Positions 3,909-5,009 of a stretch of DNA of 5,009 nt are shown one piece after another; the stretch's first letter is position 1; every line of letters starts with the position of its first letter. A program made the translations under genes and the position numbers. The notes under the pieces were generated by a model, which did no database searches, was not told where the DNA came from, and saw nothing but the letters and a program-made list of their open reading frames with translations. Origin of the DNA: JABDOU01 sp041609995 (GTDB taxonomy: Bacteria; Actinomycetota; Acidimicrobiia; Spongiisociales; SHLN01); NCBI GenBank assembly GCA_041609995.1, contig JBFIPU010000139.1, forward strand, positions 1 through 5,009. The letters run 5' to 3'.

Positions 3909-5009
3909 ATGGATGACCACCTCGGTTCGGAAATCGAACACGAAGTAGCGGAGCTGCGGGTGCGGGTTGCGATGCTGGAGCGGCAGGTGCGCGAGCTGCA
4001 GGGTGCCCCGACACAGCCAGTGGTCCGCCCGCAGCGTCCGGCGCCGACCCAGCCTCCCCTCGCTCCACCCCAGCCGACACCCCCGATCACCGAGCGTCCA
4101 ACCGCCGACCCCCGCTCGGCCGGGACCGAGCGTGTGAAGCGCTTGGTGGAGGCCTTTTCGGTTCAGACCTCCGAGGCCATTCTCAAATGGGCGGGTGTCG
4201 GGCTCGTCCTGCTCGCCGTGGCGTTTGCTGTGGGGCTGGCGATCGAACGGGGCTGGATCACGCCGACGATGCGCATCGCAGCCGCCTCCACCGTGTCCGT
4301 CGCCCTCTTCGTCATCGGGCAGAGCATCCGCTCCCGGCGTCCGGTATTCGCCGAGACGTTGCAGGGAGCGGCCTTCGTATCCGGATTCTTCACGGCCTGG
4401 GGAGCGATCCCGATGGGGGTCGTTTCGGGCGAGGTGGGCTTCCTCGCGATGGTGGGGGTGGCCTTGGCGGCCCTGGTCGCCTCGTACCTCCTGGACAGCC
4501 CGCCGATAGCAATACTCGGATTACTGGGAGGCGCCGCGACGCCGTTCATGATCCGGCGGGGCTTGGAAGATCCCGAATTCCTGGCTGTGTTTGCCGCGCT
4601 GATCGCCGTGGCCACCCTCGTCGTGTTCGCCGCCACCGGATGGCGCACGCTGCTGGTGGGAACGGCGATCACCGCCTGGTCCATGCTGGCGTTGGCGGCC
4701 GGCGAATCGAGCGCCGCAGCCGTCGTATGGTCGATCGGAATCGTGGGAGCAGCTCTATGGATGGTACCGCTGGTGCGCGCCATCCTCGAAGAGAACGAAA
4801 CCGTGCGCGATCTTCCCGCCCACCGGCTCGAGGAGGCGCTACAGCCGCTGTTGAAGTCTGTTCCCCACCGTTTTGCGATCGCGGCACCGCTCGTGTCCCT
4901 CCTGCTGGCACAGGACGTCGATCTGAGCCGTTACGAGTGGGCTGCGGTCATCGGGGCCGTGGCCGCCGTCTTCGCTGTTGCGGCGCTCGCCCTCAACGTC
5001 GGTCGGTTG
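3909..5009 (+). CDS. DUF2339-type multi-pass membrane protein (3' end cut by the window)
   Basis: The frame is open from 3909 to the window edge (367 codons), so the C-terminus is missing. Residues 8-31 are a short heptad-like, charged helix (EIEHEVAELRVRVAMLERQV), probably a coiled coil. Residues 33-60 are a Pro/Gln-rich cytoplasmic linker. From residue 91 come closely spaced hydrophobic helices, roughly 91-112, 120-138, 150-172, 176-194, 200-215, 223-243, 246-265, 269-289, 322-335 and 344-365. The stretch ILKWAGVGLVLLAVAF, then AIERGWITPTMRIA, and the later LGLLGGAATPF are typical of the DUF2339 family of large polytopic proteins, whose function is not established. A short charged segment at 290-321 splits the helices. 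The ATG at 3901 is in another frame and stops after 15 codons, so 3909 is the first usable start. The deoD terminator upstream indicates a separate transcription unit. Confidence 0.88.
   Translation, partial: MDDHLGSEIEHEVAELRVRVAMLERQVRELQGAPTQPVVRPQRPAPTQPPLAPPQPTPPITERPTADPRSAGTERVKRLVEAFSVQTSEAILKWAGVGLVLLAVAFAVGLAIERGWITPTMRIAAASTVSVALFVIGQSIRSRRPVFAETLQGAAFVSGFFTAWGAIPMGVVSGEVGFLAMVGVALAALVASYLLDSPPIAILGLLGGAATPFMIRRGLEDPEFLAVFAALIAVATLVVFAATGWRTLLVGTAITAWSMLALAAGESSAAAVVWSIGIVGAALWMVPLVRAILEENETVRDLPAHRLEEALQPLLKSVPHRFAIAAPLVSLLLAQDVDLSRYEWAAVIGAVAAVFAVAALALNVGRL

Noticed and set aside
3901..3948. ATG at 3901 as the start of the DUF2339 protein
   Set aside because: That frame stops after 15 codons; the long frame begins at 3909.
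3115..4080. Long minus-strand frame (321 codons)
   Set aside because: It is antisense to deoD, an unmistakable gene, and runs through the deoD terminator. It shows no family motif.
4163..4783. Minus-strand frame (206 codons) rich in Ala, Thr and Ser
   Set aside because: It is antisense to the membrane-protein gene; its composition is what reverse reading of hydrophobic high-GC codons gives.

Overview
This is an ordinary-looking chromosomal window from a GC-rich bacterium. It is most likely an actinobacterium, and possibly the Acidimicrobiia branch. That placement is inference from four things: high GC with G/C-ending codons, a surface lipoprotein with a long Ser/Thr spacer behind its lipid-anchor cysteine, a tRNA gene without an encoded CCA end, and several start codons placed exactly where a TANNNT -10 box would start a leaderless mRNA. 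All supported genes are on the + strand.

Layout. Positions 1-125 hold two near-identical 57-bp direct repeats, each with a perfect hairpin, running into a -10-like box. Then comes tRNA-Lys(UUU) (126-198), followed by a 176-base spacer with one good hairpin (217-245) and no gene. A secreted lipoprotein of unknown family (375-1631) follows, then a small SRPBCC/START-fold protein (1674-2129). Next is a fusion of a YjdI-type 4Fe-4S domain to a CDGSH-type 2Fe-2S domain (2220-2744), whose last codons overlap the start of a stand-alone TfoX N-terminal-domain protein (2722-3081). A DeoD-type purine nucleoside phosphorylase (3139-3846) ends in a clear intrinsic terminator (3849-3884). The window closes inside a DUF2339-type multi-pass membrane protein (3909 to the edge).

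The genes do not form one obvious pathway. The tightest link is the Fe-S fusion and the TfoX-domain gene, which overlap and are probably co-transcribed and translationally coupled. The lipoprotein and SRPBCC gene are 42 bp apart and may share a transcript. deoD looks like a single purine-salvage gene with its own promoter and terminator.

Three start sites have clear purine-rich Shine-Dalgarno sequences (375, 1674, 2722). The other three (2220, 3139, 3909) have none. Instead they carry a -10-like hexamer whose last T sits exactly 7 nt before the A of the ATG, the geometry expected for leaderless transcripts. I see no CRISPR array, insertion sequence, phage gene or defence system. The least explained part is the repeat and hairpin cluster around the tRNA, where the same GGTTCC/GGAACC blocks can pair in mutually exclusive ways, including across the tRNA.
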